A stretch of DNA of 64,000 bases from Taklimakanibacter sp021828105 (GTDB lineage: Bacteria; Pseudomonadota; Alphaproteobacteria; Rhizobiales; Aestuariivirgaceae), in assembly GCA_021828105.1 (NCBI GenBank), contig JAKATG010000002.1, positions 389,194 to 453,193 on the forward strand, written 5' to 3'. A program made the position numbers and the translations under genes. Below are positions 15,442 to 23,431 of this stretch, in pieces. The notes under the pieces were generated by a model. That model did not search any database. It saw only the letters and a list, made by a program, of their open reading frames with translations, and was not told the DNA's origin. Position 1 is the first letter of the stretch. Each line of letters opens with the position of its first letter.

Positions 15442-16412
15442 CGGCCCCGCTCCTCAGCGTGCGCGACCTCAAGGTCTCCTTCGCCGGGCGCCAGCAGACC
15501 GTGACCGCGGTCGACGGCGTCAGCTTCGAGATCAAAGCGGGTGAGATCTTCGGGCTGGTCGGTGAATCGGGATGCGGCAAGAGCGTCACCTGCCGCTCGC
15601 TGATCCGGCTTTTCGGCGGGGCGCCCAGCCGCATGGCGGGCTCGGTCCGCTTCGACGGCCGCGAGCTTGTCGATCTCGGCGATGGCGATTTCACCCAGAT
15701 CCGCGGGCGCCAAATCGCCATGATCTTCCAGGATCCGATGACGGCGCTCAATCCGACGATGCGCATCGGCCGGCAGATCCAGGAGGGCCTCGTCCGGCAT
15801 GGCCGGCTCGCGGGCCGAAGCCCGCGCGCGGCGGCGATCGATCTCCTGAAATCGGTCGGCGTCTCCGCCGCCGAAAGGCGGCTCGATGCCTATCCGCATG
15901 CTTTCAGCGGCGGCATGCGGCAGCGCGTGCTCATCGCCATCGCGCTTGCCTGCCGGCCCAAGCTCCTGATCGCCGATGAGCCGACGACGGCGCTCGACGT
16001 CACCGTGCAGGACCAGATCCTGAAGCTCATCCTGCGCCTGCGCGAGGAGACCGGCATGGCGGTGCTGTTCGTCACCCATGATCTGGGCGTCGTCGCGCAG
16101 ACCTGCGATCGCGTCGCCGTCATGTATGCCGGGCGCATCGCCGAGACCGCCACGACGGCGCAGCTTTTCGCCAAGCCGTCGCATCCCTATACGCGGGCGC
16201 TCCTCGGCGCGCTCCCCGCCATGCGCAACAAGCACGAGCGGCTCGAGCCGATCGGCGGCGCGCCGCCCGATCTCTCATCCCCGCCAAGCGGCTGCCGCTT
16301 CCATCCGCGCTGCCATTTCGCCGTGGCGCAATGCGCGCGCGATGAGCCGCCCTTGCTGCCGGTCGAGCCCGGCCATGAAGGCGCCTGCATCCGGATGGGA
16401 GAGCTCGCATGA
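15438..16412 (+). CDS. peptide-type ABC importer ATPase 1 (DppD-like)
   Basis: A 324-residue ATPase beginning MTAPLLSVRDLKVSF, with Walker A GESGCGKS, signature FSGGMRQR and Walker B LLIADEPTTALD. The C-terminal oligopeptide-transporter extension carries cysteines (GCRFHPRCHFAVAQCARDEP) that in characterised relatives bind an iron-sulphur cluster. It energises the DppB/DppC channel together with the next ATPase. It is coupled to both neighbours by four-base ATGA overlaps. Confidence 0.94.
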   Translation: MTAPLLSVRDLKVSFAGRQQTVTAVDGVSFEIKAGEIFGLVGESGCGKSVTCRSLIRLFGGAPSRMAGSVRFDGRELVDLGDGDFTQIRGRQIAMIFQDPMTALNPTMRIGRQIQEGLVRHGRLAGRSPRAAAIDLLKSVGVSAAERRLDAYPHAFSGGMRQRVLIAIALACRPKLLIADEPTTALDVTVQDQILKLILRLREETGMAVLFVTHDLGVVAQTCDRVAVMYAGRIAETATTAQLFAKPSHPYTRALLGALPAMRNKHERLEPIGGAPPDLSSPPSGCRFHPRCHFAVAQCARDEPPLLPVEPGHEGACIRMGELA

Positions 16413-17419
16413 GCGCCTCCCGGCCGCTGCTCGAGATCAGCCATGTGTCGAAGACCTATGTGCTCGACCGGAGCTTGAGCGATGTGCTGGCGCGCAAGCC
16501 CACGGCGCGGCTCAAGGCCTTGCGCGATGTCAGCCTCACGGTGAGGCCCGGGGAAATCCTGGGCGTCGTCGGTGAATCCGGCTGCGGGAAATCGACGCTC
16601 GGGCGCTGCATCGTCGGCCTCGACCGGCCGGAAGGCGGCAGCTTCGCCTGGCAAGGCGGCGCTTTCGCCGGCGACCGGCAGGCGCGGGCGCGGCAGGTCC
16701 AGATGGTCTTCCAGGACCCTTACGCCTCGCTCAATCCGCGCATGACGCTGGGCGCCATGCTGGACGAGGCCCTCAAAGTGCACGGCACCGTCACTAATGC
16801 CGATGCGCGGATGAAGCGCGTCGATGAATTGCTGCTGATGGTCGGCCTGACGCCAAAGCTCAAGGATCGGCTGCCACATGCGATCAGCGGCGGCCAGCGC
16901 CAGCGCATCTCGATCGCCCGGGCGCTGGCGGTCGAGCCCCGCCTCATCATCGCCGATGAACCGGTCTCCGCTCTCGATGCCAGCGTGCAGGCGCAAATCA
17001 TCAATCTGCTCGAAGACCTGCGCGCCAAGCTCGGCATCGCCATCATGTTCATCGCCCATGATCTCAATGTGGTGCGCCATATCAGCGACCGCATCGCCGT
17101 CATGTATCTGGGCGAGATCGTCGAAGTGGCGGAGACGGAAAGCCTGTTCGCGAGGCCGCAGCATCCCTATACGCGGGGGCTCCTCGCGGCGATCCCGATG
17201 CCCGATCCGCAACGGCGCAGCATGGCGCCAGGGATCGAAGGCGAGGTGCCCGATCCCCTGGCGCCGCCCTTGGGCTGCGGTTTCTCGACCCGCTGCCCCT
17301 TCGTGCTGCCCGCCTGCCGCGCCGAGCATCCCGAGCTTCGCGACGGCGACCCCGACCACCAAGTGCGCTGCCTCAATCCCGAGGCCTCCACTCAATTCAC
17401 CTTCGCCCGAAACTCCTGA
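16409..17419 (+). CDS. peptide-type ABC importer ATPase 2 (DppF-like)
   Basis: A 336-residue ATPase with Walker A GESGCGKST, MVFQDPYASLNPRMT as the Q-loop, signature ISGGQRQR and Walker B LIIADEPVSALD. It has the same C-terminal cysteine-containing tail (GCGFSTRCPFVLPACRAEHP). It forms the heterodimeric motor with the DppD-like subunit. It starts in a four-base overlap with that gene and is followed after 21 bases by a serine-hydrolase gene in the same direction. Confidence 0.94.
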   Translation: MSASRPLLEISHVSKTYVLDRSLSDVLARKPTARLKALRDVSLTVRPGEILGVVGESGCGKSTLGRCIVGLDRPEGGSFAWQGGAFAGDRQARARQVQMVFQDPYASLNPRMTLGAMLDEALKVHGTVTNADARMKRVDELLLMVGLTPKLKDRLPHAISGGQRQRISIARALAVEPRLIIADEPVSALDASVQAQIINLLEDLRAKLGIAIMFIAHDLNVVRHISDRIAVMYLGEIVEVAETESLFARPQHPYTRGLLAAIPMPDPQRRSMAPGIEGEVPDPLAPPLGCGFSTRCPFVLPACRAEHPELRDGDPDHQVRCLNPEASTQFTFARNS

Positions 17420-17440
17420 CATACATTCGAGGAATCCCTA

Positions 17441-18409
17441 ATGCCGTCACAGAGCATAAGCCTTGCGGAAAAAATCGGCACCGCGCTCACAGTCTGGATC
17501 AAGGGGCGGTTTGCGCCGCACGGTGTGAAGCCTGATGATTTCGCCGTGACGCTCCATCTGCATGAGGGCGAAGAGGGGCCGGTCAAGGACAGTTTCGCCT
17601 ATCGCGGCGATGCCCCGTTCTATCCCTGCAGCGTCATCAAGATGTTCTACATGGTGGCGCTGCAGCAGGCCTATGAGGATGGACGCCTCGCCGAAACGCC
17701 GGAGCTCGCCCGCGCTCTGCATGACATGATCAAATGGTCGAGCAACATGGCGACCAATTACATCATCGATCACCTGAGCGGCACCACGGGCGACACCGAG
17801 CTCAGCGGTGAGGAGATGGAGCGCTGGATCGCGGCGCGCGAGAACGTGAACCGCTATTTCCGGTCATTCGCGCTGCCCGAGCTCGCCCGGATCAATGTGT
17901 CGCAAAAGCTGATGGACGATGAGCGCTATGGGCGCGAGAAGGTCTATGTGCAGCACGGCGGCAACAACCATAACCGCCTCACCAGCAACGCCGCCGCCCT
18001 GATCTTGGCGAAGATCATGAGCGGTGAGATGATTTCGGGGCACAGGTCCAAGATCATGCGTGACACGCTCCACCGGCCCAATACGAAGGAATTCAGGGAC
18101 ACGCCGCATGCCCAGCTTCTGGGGTTCCTGGGCGAAGGCATGCCGGACGGTGCCAAGATCTGGGCGAAAGCCGGCTGGACCGGCTGGACGGGCGACAGCC
18201 ATGCGAGCTATCGCCGCCATGACGCGCTGCATGCCGCATTGCCGACGGGCGAGGTGTTCACGCTCGTCGTCTTCGCCCAGGGCAAATGGCCCTCGGACAG
18301 CGTCACGATGCTGCCCGAGATCGGGGCCGAGGCGGTGAGGCTGATCAGAGAATTCCCTCTCCCCCGGCGAGGAGAGGGGCAGGGTTCTATACGCTGGCAA
18401 TCTTCTTGA
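17441..18409 (+). CDS. class-A beta-lactamase-like serine hydrolase
   Basis: A 322-residue protein of the penicillin-binding/serine beta-lactamase fold. It has the nucleophile motif S64-V-I-K67 (PCSVIKMFYM), S100-S101-N102 in the SDN position and K243-A244-G245 in the KTG position. No obvious signal peptide is present at the start (MPSQSISLAEKIG), so it may be cytoplasmic or use another route. It is the last gene of the peptide-importer operon, 21 bases after the DppF-like gene with GAGGAA as ribosome site. A peptidase or amidase acting on the imported solute is more likely than drug resistance. The last ~15 residues (PLPRRGEGQGSIRWQSS) come from a REP-like sequence. Confidence 0.78.
   Translation: MPSQSISLAEKIGTALTVWIKGRFAPHGVKPDDFAVTLHLHEGEEGPVKDSFAYRGDAPFYPCSVIKMFYMVALQQAYEDGRLAETPELARALHDMIKWSSNMATNYIIDHLSGTTGDTELSGEEMERWIAARENVNRYFRSFALPELARINVSQKLMDDERYGREKVYVQHGGNNHNRLTSNAAALILAKIMSGEMISGHRSKIMRDTLHRPNTKEFRDTPHAQLLGFLGEGMPDGAKIWAKAGWTGWTGDSHASYRRHDALHAALPTGEVFTLVVFAQGKWPSDSVTMLPEIGAEAVRLIREFPLPRRGEGQGSIRWQSS
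18355..18385. repeat. short REP-like palindrome inside the 3' end of the hydrolase gene
   Basis: CCCTCTCCCCCGGCGAGGAG followed by AGGGGCAGGG forms an imperfect hairpin similar to the other elements in this window. It lies inside the coding end of the serine hydrolase and just before the end of the convergent small gene, where it can act as a shared 3' structure. Confidence 0.6.
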
Positions 18410-18758
18410 TGCGCGTGACCTTGCCGTCGCCATGGTCTTGCTCGGCAGCGGCGGGCTTCTCCTGATCCACGGGCTTCTCCGGCTCGTTGCCTTCGAGGTC
18501 GCGCAGATGCGCTTCGTCGCGCGCGATCTGTACCTTGATCTGTTCGGCGACGCCGTCATGCCGGCGATTGATCATCATCTTCATGTTCGCCGCGAATGAA
18601 TCCAGGGCTCCGAGGTCCTCGTCGCGGCCATCTCTCAGTACACCGAGCAGATCGCGGAAATAATCGATGCTGGCCTGATCCTTCGCGCGATCACGGTCGA
18701 TTTCGACCCTCAGGGCCTCGGTGGCTTCAGTCTGCAGTCTGATGGAGTTGCGGGGCAT
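18387..18758 (-). CDS. small charged protein of unknown function, 123 residues
   Basis: I do not recognise this family. The protein begins MPRNSIRLQTEATEALRVEI, is rich in Asp, Glu and Arg, and looks largely helical. The middle (SFAANMKMMINRRHDGVAEQ) is amphipathic, and the tail is a low-complexity, probably disordered PEKPVDQEKPAAAEQDHGDG segment ending in basic KVTRIKKIASV. No signal peptide or membrane segment is visible. I chose the ATG at 18758, with AAAGG about ten bases upstream. Its 3' end overlaps the hydrolase by 23 bases in the convergent direction. Three TTAAC half-sites lie in the 80 bases upstream. Confidence 0.65.
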   Translation of the reverse strand: MPRNSIRLQTEATEALRVEIDRDRAKDQASIDYFRDLLGVLRDGRDEDLGALDSFAANMKMMINRRHDGVAEQIKVQIARDEAHLRDLEGNEPEKPVDQEKPAAAEQDHGDGKVTRIKKIASV

Positions 18759-18901
18759 GCATAATGACCTTTCTGGATCGAAAAATCCAAAACGCCGTAC
18801 CCATCGCGACGATTGCACAGTATACGGATTAACTCCACCCTTAGGCTTGGTTAACGGCCCAACCTGCGCGATTTTGAGCCATTAACCTAAATTTGCGAAT
18901 A
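18759..18901. other. intergenic region with TTAAC half-sites
   Basis: These 143 bases separate the small gene from the end of the nuclease gene. GATTAAC, GGTTAACG and CATTAACC occur within 70 bases of otherwise GC-rich DNA. They recall CtrA-type half-sites (TTAA-N7-TTAA), but none of the pairs has the exact seven-base spacing. No terminator for the nuclease gene is seen. Confidence 0.35.
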
Positions 18902-20572
18902 TTACCCTTCATCGAAGCCCCGAGCGCCGCCGCGGCCCTCGTCGTGGCCCTTCTGCCGGGCATTGGGCGGCGGCATCGCGCCGCGCGATTCCGCGAGCGC
19001 GCGCTTGAGCCGCCGGATGACGACGGCGCGGGCCTTCTCGTCCGCGGCCTTGCCCATCTCGTCATTGATGTCGAGGATGAGCTCGGCAAGCTCGTTGTGC
19101 CAATCGGGATGCGCCATCTTGTCGGGGCTGAGGCGCGGCCTGATCTCGGCCTCGCGGCGCACCGGCGCATCGCCCGTCACGTCATAGACGTCATCGAGAC
19201 GCGGCCGCTCGATCCGTTGGGCCTCGATGATCTCGCCCGCCATGGCATTGGCCAGCGCCACTTGCGGCTCCTCCTCGCCATGGGTCAGGAAGACCGCCTT
19301 GGCGATGGGCAAGCGCTCGCGCAGCCATTGCAGCAATTCCGGTCCGTCGGCATGGCCCGAATAATCCTCGAAGCGCCGGATCGCGGCTCTCACCTTGACC
19401 TCCTCGCCATGGATCTTGACGCTCTGCGCGCCATCCTCGAGCAGGCGGCCGAGCGTGCCCATCGCCTGGAAGCCGACCAGGAGGACGGTGGCATTGGGCT
19501 TGAACAGGTTGTTCTTCAGATGATGGCGGATGCGGCCCGCCTCGCACATGCCGCTCGCCGCGACGATGATGTGGAAGCCTGCGAAGCGGTTGATGGCCTT
19601 GCTCTCATCGGCGGTTTCCGTCGTCTTCACATAGGGCGATTCGAGCGCTCTCAGCAGCGCATCGCCGTTGCGCAGCGATTTGGCGTGATGGGTGAAGATC
19701 TCCGTCGCCTTCAGCGCCAAGGGTGAATCGATGAAGACCGGCGCATAGGGAACGACGCCCGCATCCATGAGCGCGATCACGTCGACCAGGATCTCCTGGG
19801 TACGCTCCACCGCGAAAGAGGGAATGAGGACGGCGCCCTGGCGGCTCGCCGCGGCGCGCAACTCGGCGCCCAGCACCTCGCGGCGCGTCTCCTGCGAGCG
19901 TTCGAAGCGGTCCTTGCCGCCATAGGTCGATTCGCAAATGACATAGTCGAAATCGACCGGCGCCTCGGGATCGGGCTCGAATAATTTCTGGTCGGGACCG
20001 ATGTCGCCGGAGAACAGGATGCGCAAGGGTTTCAGGCCCTCACGCGCGACCTCGACCTCGATCGAGGCGGAGCCCAGGAGGTGGCCGGCATTCCAGTAGC
20101 GCGCCTTGATGCCGGGCACTGGCGTGATCCAGGTCTTGTAGGCGATGCCTTCGAAATGCTCGAGCGCCTGGCGCGCATCATCGGCGGTGTAGATCGGCTC
20201 GACCTCGTCGAGGCCGCGCTTGCGGTTGCGCTCATTGAGCTGCTTGACCTCGGTCTCCTGGATGAAGCCCGAATCCGGCAGCATGACCGCGGCGAGATCG
20301 CAGGTCGCGTGGGTCGCGTAGATCTTGCCGGCATAGCCCGCCTTGGTGAGCTTGGGGATGAGGCCCGCATGATCGATATGGGCATGGGTCAGGAGCATGG
20401 CGTCGATCTTGCGCGGATCGAAGGGAAAGGCGCGGTAGTTGAGCTCCTTCTCGGTCTTCGAGCCCTGGAACATGCCGCAATCGACGAGGAGCCGCGCGGA
20501 ACCGGTCTCGAGGACATAGCAGGAGCCCGTGACGACGCGCGTGGCGCCGTGGAAATGAATCTTGATCGTCAT
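18902..20572 (-). CDS. MBL-fold, beta-CASP RNA-processing exonuclease/endonuclease
   Basis: A 556-residue metallo-beta-lactamase-fold protein with the zinc motif H63-A-H65-I-D67-H68, followed by a beta-CASP domain (about residues 240-370; FAVERTQEILVDVIALMD and VAASGMCEAGRIRHHLKNNL) and a late metal histidine in YSGHADGPEL. This architecture is typical of CPSF/YsH1-like RNA nucleases such as those annotated as RNA-metabolising beta-CASP proteins. The C-terminal ~80 residues are charged and low in complexity (KGHDEGRGGARGFDEG). It follows the LOG-family gene by three bases, so the two are co-transcribed. Confidence 0.88.
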   Translation of the reverse strand: MTIKIHFHGATRVVTGSCYVLETGSARLLVDCGMFQGSKTEKELNYRAFPFDPRKIDAMLLTHAHIDHAGLIPKLTKAGYAGKIYATHATCDLAAVMLPDSGFIQETEVKQLNERNRKRGLDEVEPIYTADDARQALEHFEGIAYKTWITPVPGIKARYWNAGHLLGSASIEVEVAREGLKPLRILFSGDIGPDQKLFEPDPEAPVDFDYVICESTYGGKDRFERSQETRREVLGAELRAAASRQGAVLIPSFAVERTQEILVDVIALMDAGVVPYAPVFIDSPLALKATEIFTHHAKSLRNGDALLRALESPYVKTTETADESKAINRFAGFHIIVAASGMCEAGRIRHHLKNNLFKPNATVLLVGFQAMGTLGRLLEDGAQSVKIHGEEVKVRAAIRRFEDYSGHADGPELLQWLRERLPIAKAVFLTHGEEEPQVALANAMAGEIIEAQRIERPRLDDVYDVTGDAPVRREAEIRPRLSPDKMAHPDWHNELAELILDINDEMGKAADEKARAVVIRRLKRALAESRGAMPPPNARQKGHDEGRGGARGFDEG

Positions 20573-20575
20573 GTC

Positions 20576-21328
20576 CTATCCTTTGCGTTCCGGGACCTTG
20601 AGGCCGCGGGCGAGAAGCTCTTTCCAGGCCCCCTCCGGCGTGTCGGCGAAGCCGAAGAGATCGAGATCGGATTCGGCGCACAGGCCCTCATCGGCGAAGC
20701 GGCGGAAGTTGATGGTCTTGTGCCAGAAGATGCTGTCATAGAGAACGATCGGTACGGGATCGTCCATCTTGCCGGTCTGCCTCAGGGTGAGGATCTCGAA
20801 GAGCTCGTCGAGTGTCCCGAAGCCGCCGGGGAAGACGACCAGGGCATCGGCGCGCATGGCGAAATGCATCTTGCGCATCGCGAAATAATGGAAGCGGAAG
20901 GTGAGCTCCGGCGTCGAATAGGCATTGGGCTCCTGCTCATGCGGCAGCGTAATGTTGTAGCCGATCGAGGGCGCGCCCACATCATAGGCGCCGCGATTGG
21001 CGGCTTCCATGATGCCGGGACCGCCGCCGGTGGCGATGACGTTCCGGCGCGGGCTCGAAAAGCTGTGGAGGGCGCCGCCATTTTCCGAGACGATGCGGGC
21101 GAATGCGCGGGCGGCTTCATACCAGCCGCGTTTGTCGCCTTCCCTGACGCGCGCCGAACCGAAGACGACGACGGTCGAGGCGACCCCCCATTTGCGCAAA
21201 TATTCCTCCGCCTTCTGGTATTCGAGCTGGAAGCGGATGCCGCGCGTCGTGTCGCCGAGGACGAAGTCCTGGTCGATGGCGGCGAGCCGAAAGGCCGGTG
21301 ACGCCATCTGAGCCTTATTATCTGTCAT
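20576..21328 (-). CDS. LOG-family (TIGR00730-type) nucleotide phosphoribohydrolase-like protein
   Basis: A 250-residue Rossmann-fold protein with the two LOG motifs, GGGPGIMEAANRGA and PGGFGTLDELFE. The latter is the PGGxGTxxE active-site signature of enzymes that cleave nucleoside 5'-monophosphates to base and ribose phosphate; some activate cytokinins. These proteins were often mis-annotated as lysine decarboxylases. It has an N-terminal extension of about 50 residues before the first strand (STVVVFGSARV). It is the first gene of a two-gene unit with the beta-CASP nuclease and diverges from ppk2 across 95 bases. Confidence 0.88.
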   Translation of the reverse strand: MTDNKAQMASPAFRLAAIDQDFVLGDTTRGIRFQLEYQKAEEYLRKWGVASTVVVFGSARVREGDKRGWYEAARAFARIVSENGGALHSFSSPRRNVIATGGGPGIMEAANRGAYDVGAPSIGYNITLPHEQEPNAYSTPELTFRFHYFAMRKMHFAMRADALVVFPGGFGTLDELFEILTLRQTGKMDDPVPIVLYDSIFWHKTINFRRFADEGLCAESDLDLFGFADTPEGAWKELLARGLKVPERKG

Positions 21329-21423
21329 ATATCAATCCTTTGGCATTAGGCATTAGGGTGCTCGGCCCTTGCAATCAAGGCCCCAATGTCCGAACCTCTG
21401 GCCGGACCTGAACAGGGGAAAAG

Positions 21424-22242
21424 ATGCCCAGCCAGTTTGCGAAGAAATTCATCGTCGGTCCCGGCAAGGCGGTCTCGCTCGCCAAGATCGACCCGCGCGA
21501 CGACAGCGCCTTCAAAGGCAAGGACCAGGCCAAGGCCCAGACCCAGAAGGATGCCGAGGCGATCGACGCGCTGCAGGACAAGCTCTATGCCGAAGGCAAG
21601 CACAGCCTGCTCGTCGTGCTGCAAGGCATCGATTGCAGCGGCAAGGACGGCACGGTGCGCGCGGTGTTCAACACCTGCGGCCCGATCGGCGTCGAGGTGA
21701 CGCCCTTCAAGGTGCCAAGCCCGGAAGAGCGCGCGCATGACTATCTCTGGCGTGTCCACGAGGCCTGCCCGGAGAAGGGCATCATCGGCATCTTCAACCG
21801 CTCGCATTATGAGGACGTGCTGGTGGTGAAGGTGAGGAAGCTCGCGAAGCCGGACGTCATCGAGCGGCGCTATGAGGAGATCAACCAGTTCGAGAAGATG
21901 CTCAGCGACAACGGCACGCGCATCCTCAAATTCATGCTGCATATCTCCAAGGCCGAGCAGGCCGAACGCCTGAAAGAGCGCGTCACCGATCCCGCCAAGC
22001 AGTGGAAGTTCAATCCGAGCGATCTCGAGGACCGGAAATTGTGGAACGACTACATGGCCGCCTATGAAACGGCGCTGAGGCGCTGCTCGACCGCCCATGC
22101 GCCCTGGTATGTCATCCCGGCCGATCGCAACTGGGCGCGCAATGCCGCGATTTCGCGCATCGTGCGCGAGGCACTGGAAGAGCTGGCGCCGAAATATCCG
22201 CCGCCCGACGGCTGGGATCCGAAGACGGTTGTTGTGAAGTAG
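21424..22242 (+). CDS. ppk2: polyphosphate kinase 2 family protein
   Basis: A 272-residue PPK2-type kinase, an enzyme that uses polyphosphate to phosphorylate nucleotides (or the reverse). Walker A is GIDCSGKDG at residues 68-76, and the lid and Walker B regions include GIFNRSHYEDVLV near 122-134. It is a single-domain form, and the sequence style (DLYAEG, NRSHYEDVL) is like AMP/ADP-phosphorylating class III enzymes; class assignment is inference. GGGGAAAAG precedes the ATG. It is divergent from the LOG-family gene. Confidence 0.9.
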   Translation: MPSQFAKKFIVGPGKAVSLAKIDPRDDSAFKGKDQAKAQTQKDAEAIDALQDKLYAEGKHSLLVVLQGIDCSGKDGTVRAVFNTCGPIGVEVTPFKVPSPEERAHDYLWRVHEACPEKGIIGIFNRSHYEDVLVVKVRKLAKPDVIERRYEEINQFEKMLSDNGTRILKFMLHISKAEQAERLKERVTDPAKQWKFNPSDLEDRKLWNDYMAAYETALRRCSTAHAPWYVIPADRNWARNAAISRIVREALEELAPKYPPPDGWDPKTVVVK

Positions 22243-22334
22243 CAAGCGAGAAGGGGAAGGCTGGACAGGTCCCACATCTTGCTCCCGGTCCATTTGATGC
22301 TACGATTGCCGAATTACGAGGGAGGAAAGACCAG

Positions 22335-23354
22335 ATGACCACGACACGCCGCACTCTGTTGAAATATGGAAGCGCAGCAGCTTTTGCCGTTGCGGCTCCG
22401 GCGATCCTGACGAAGCCGCTTCGCGCCCAGGCCCAAAAGCGCATTGCCATGATCGTCAAGAATCTCGGCAACAGCTATTTCGACGCCTGCGCCAATGGCG
22501 CGAAGGAAGCGGGCTCGGAGCTGGGCGGCATCGAGATCATCTATACCGCTTCCGCCAAGCCGACCGCGGAAGAGCAGATCGCCGTGATCGATGCGCAGAT
22601 CGCGCAGAAGGTCGATGGCATCATCGTTTCCGCCAATGACGCCGACGCCCTCGTGCCGGTCGGCAAGAAGGCCATGGAACGCGGCATCAAGGTGATGAGC
22701 TTCGACAGCGCCATAGCCCCCGCCGGCCGTATCGTCCATCTCTCGGCGTCATCCACGCCGCTCATCGGCGCCAAGCAGGTGCAGATGATCGCCAAGACGC
22801 TCGGCGGCAAAGGCGAGGTCGCCATCCTGTCGGCAGCCTCCACTATGACGAACCAGAATTCCTGGATCGCCGCCATGCAGGAGGAATGGAAGAAGCCCGA
22901 ATACAAAGATATGCCGCTGGTGGCGACCGTCTATGGCGACGACCAGGACGACAAGAGCTATCGCGAGATGCAGGGCCTGGTGAAGGCGCATCCCAACCTC
23001 AAGGGCGTCATTTCGCCGACCACGATCGGCATCCGTTCCGGCGCCAAGGCCATCGTCGATGGCGGCCTCGTCGGCAAAGTGTTCATCACCGGCCTCGGTC
23101 TGCCTTCCGAGATGAAAGACTATGTCATGCAGGGCGCCTGCGACAGCTTCGCGATCTGGAATCCGGTGGAATATGGCTATGCCTCGACCCAGATCATGGC
23201 CGCGATCCTGGGCGGCGCCGACACGAAAGAGGGCGCCAAGCTCTCGATGGGCAAGAAGGGCGAGACGGTCGTGGGGCCGGCCGGTGAATGCATCATGGGC
23301 GAGCCCTTCGAGTTCAATAAAACGAATGTCGAGGAATTCGCGAAGATCTTCTGA
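22335..23354 (+). CDS. rhaS: rhamnose-type ABC importer binding protein RhaS
   Basis: A 339-residue periplasmic sugar-binding protein. The N-terminus TTTRRTLLKYGSAAAFAVAA has a twin-arginine and hydrophobic stretch, so export is probably by Tat. The mature part (RIAMIVKNLGNSYFDACANG, FDSAIAPAGR, GLGLPSEMKDYVMQG) resembles RhaS and the related AI-2 binding protein LsrB. The following genes are a double ATPase and two permeases, the rhaSTPQ order of rhizobial rhamnose uptake. No rhamnose catabolic gene or DeoR regulator is in the window, so AI-2 or another deoxy sugar remains possible. Confidence 0.8.
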   Translation: MTTTRRTLLKYGSAAAFAVAAPAILTKPLRAQAQKRIAMIVKNLGNSYFDACANGAKEAGSELGGIEIIYTASAKPTAEEQIAVIDAQIAQKVDGIIVSANDADALVPVGKKAMERGIKVMSFDSAIAPAGRIVHLSASSTPLIGAKQVQMIAKTLGGKGEVAILSAASTMTNQNSWIAAMQEEWKKPEYKDMPLVATVYGDDQDDKSYREMQGLVKAHPNLKGVISPTTIGIRSGAKAIVDGGLVGKVFITGLGLPSEMKDYVMQGACDSFAIWNPVEYGYASTQIMAAILGGADTKEGAKLSMGKKGETVVGPAGECIMGEPFEFNKTNVEEFAKIF

Positions 23355-23431
23355 TCACGTCTTTACTGCATTGTCGCCATTGCCGGATCCCGGTCCGGCC
23401 ATGGCTTCATGCCTATTCTCCTCGCGGCCGG

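Noticed and set aside
17441..18409. Antibiotic-resistance beta-lactamase
   Set aside because: SSN and KAG replace SDN and KTG, no export signal is seen and the gene is in a peptide-importer operon; a metabolic hydrolase is more likely.
20576..21328. Lysine decarboxylase
   Set aside because: The motifs PGGFGTLDE and GGGPGIMEA are those of LOG-type phosphoribohydrolases; no PLP-binding lysine motif is present.
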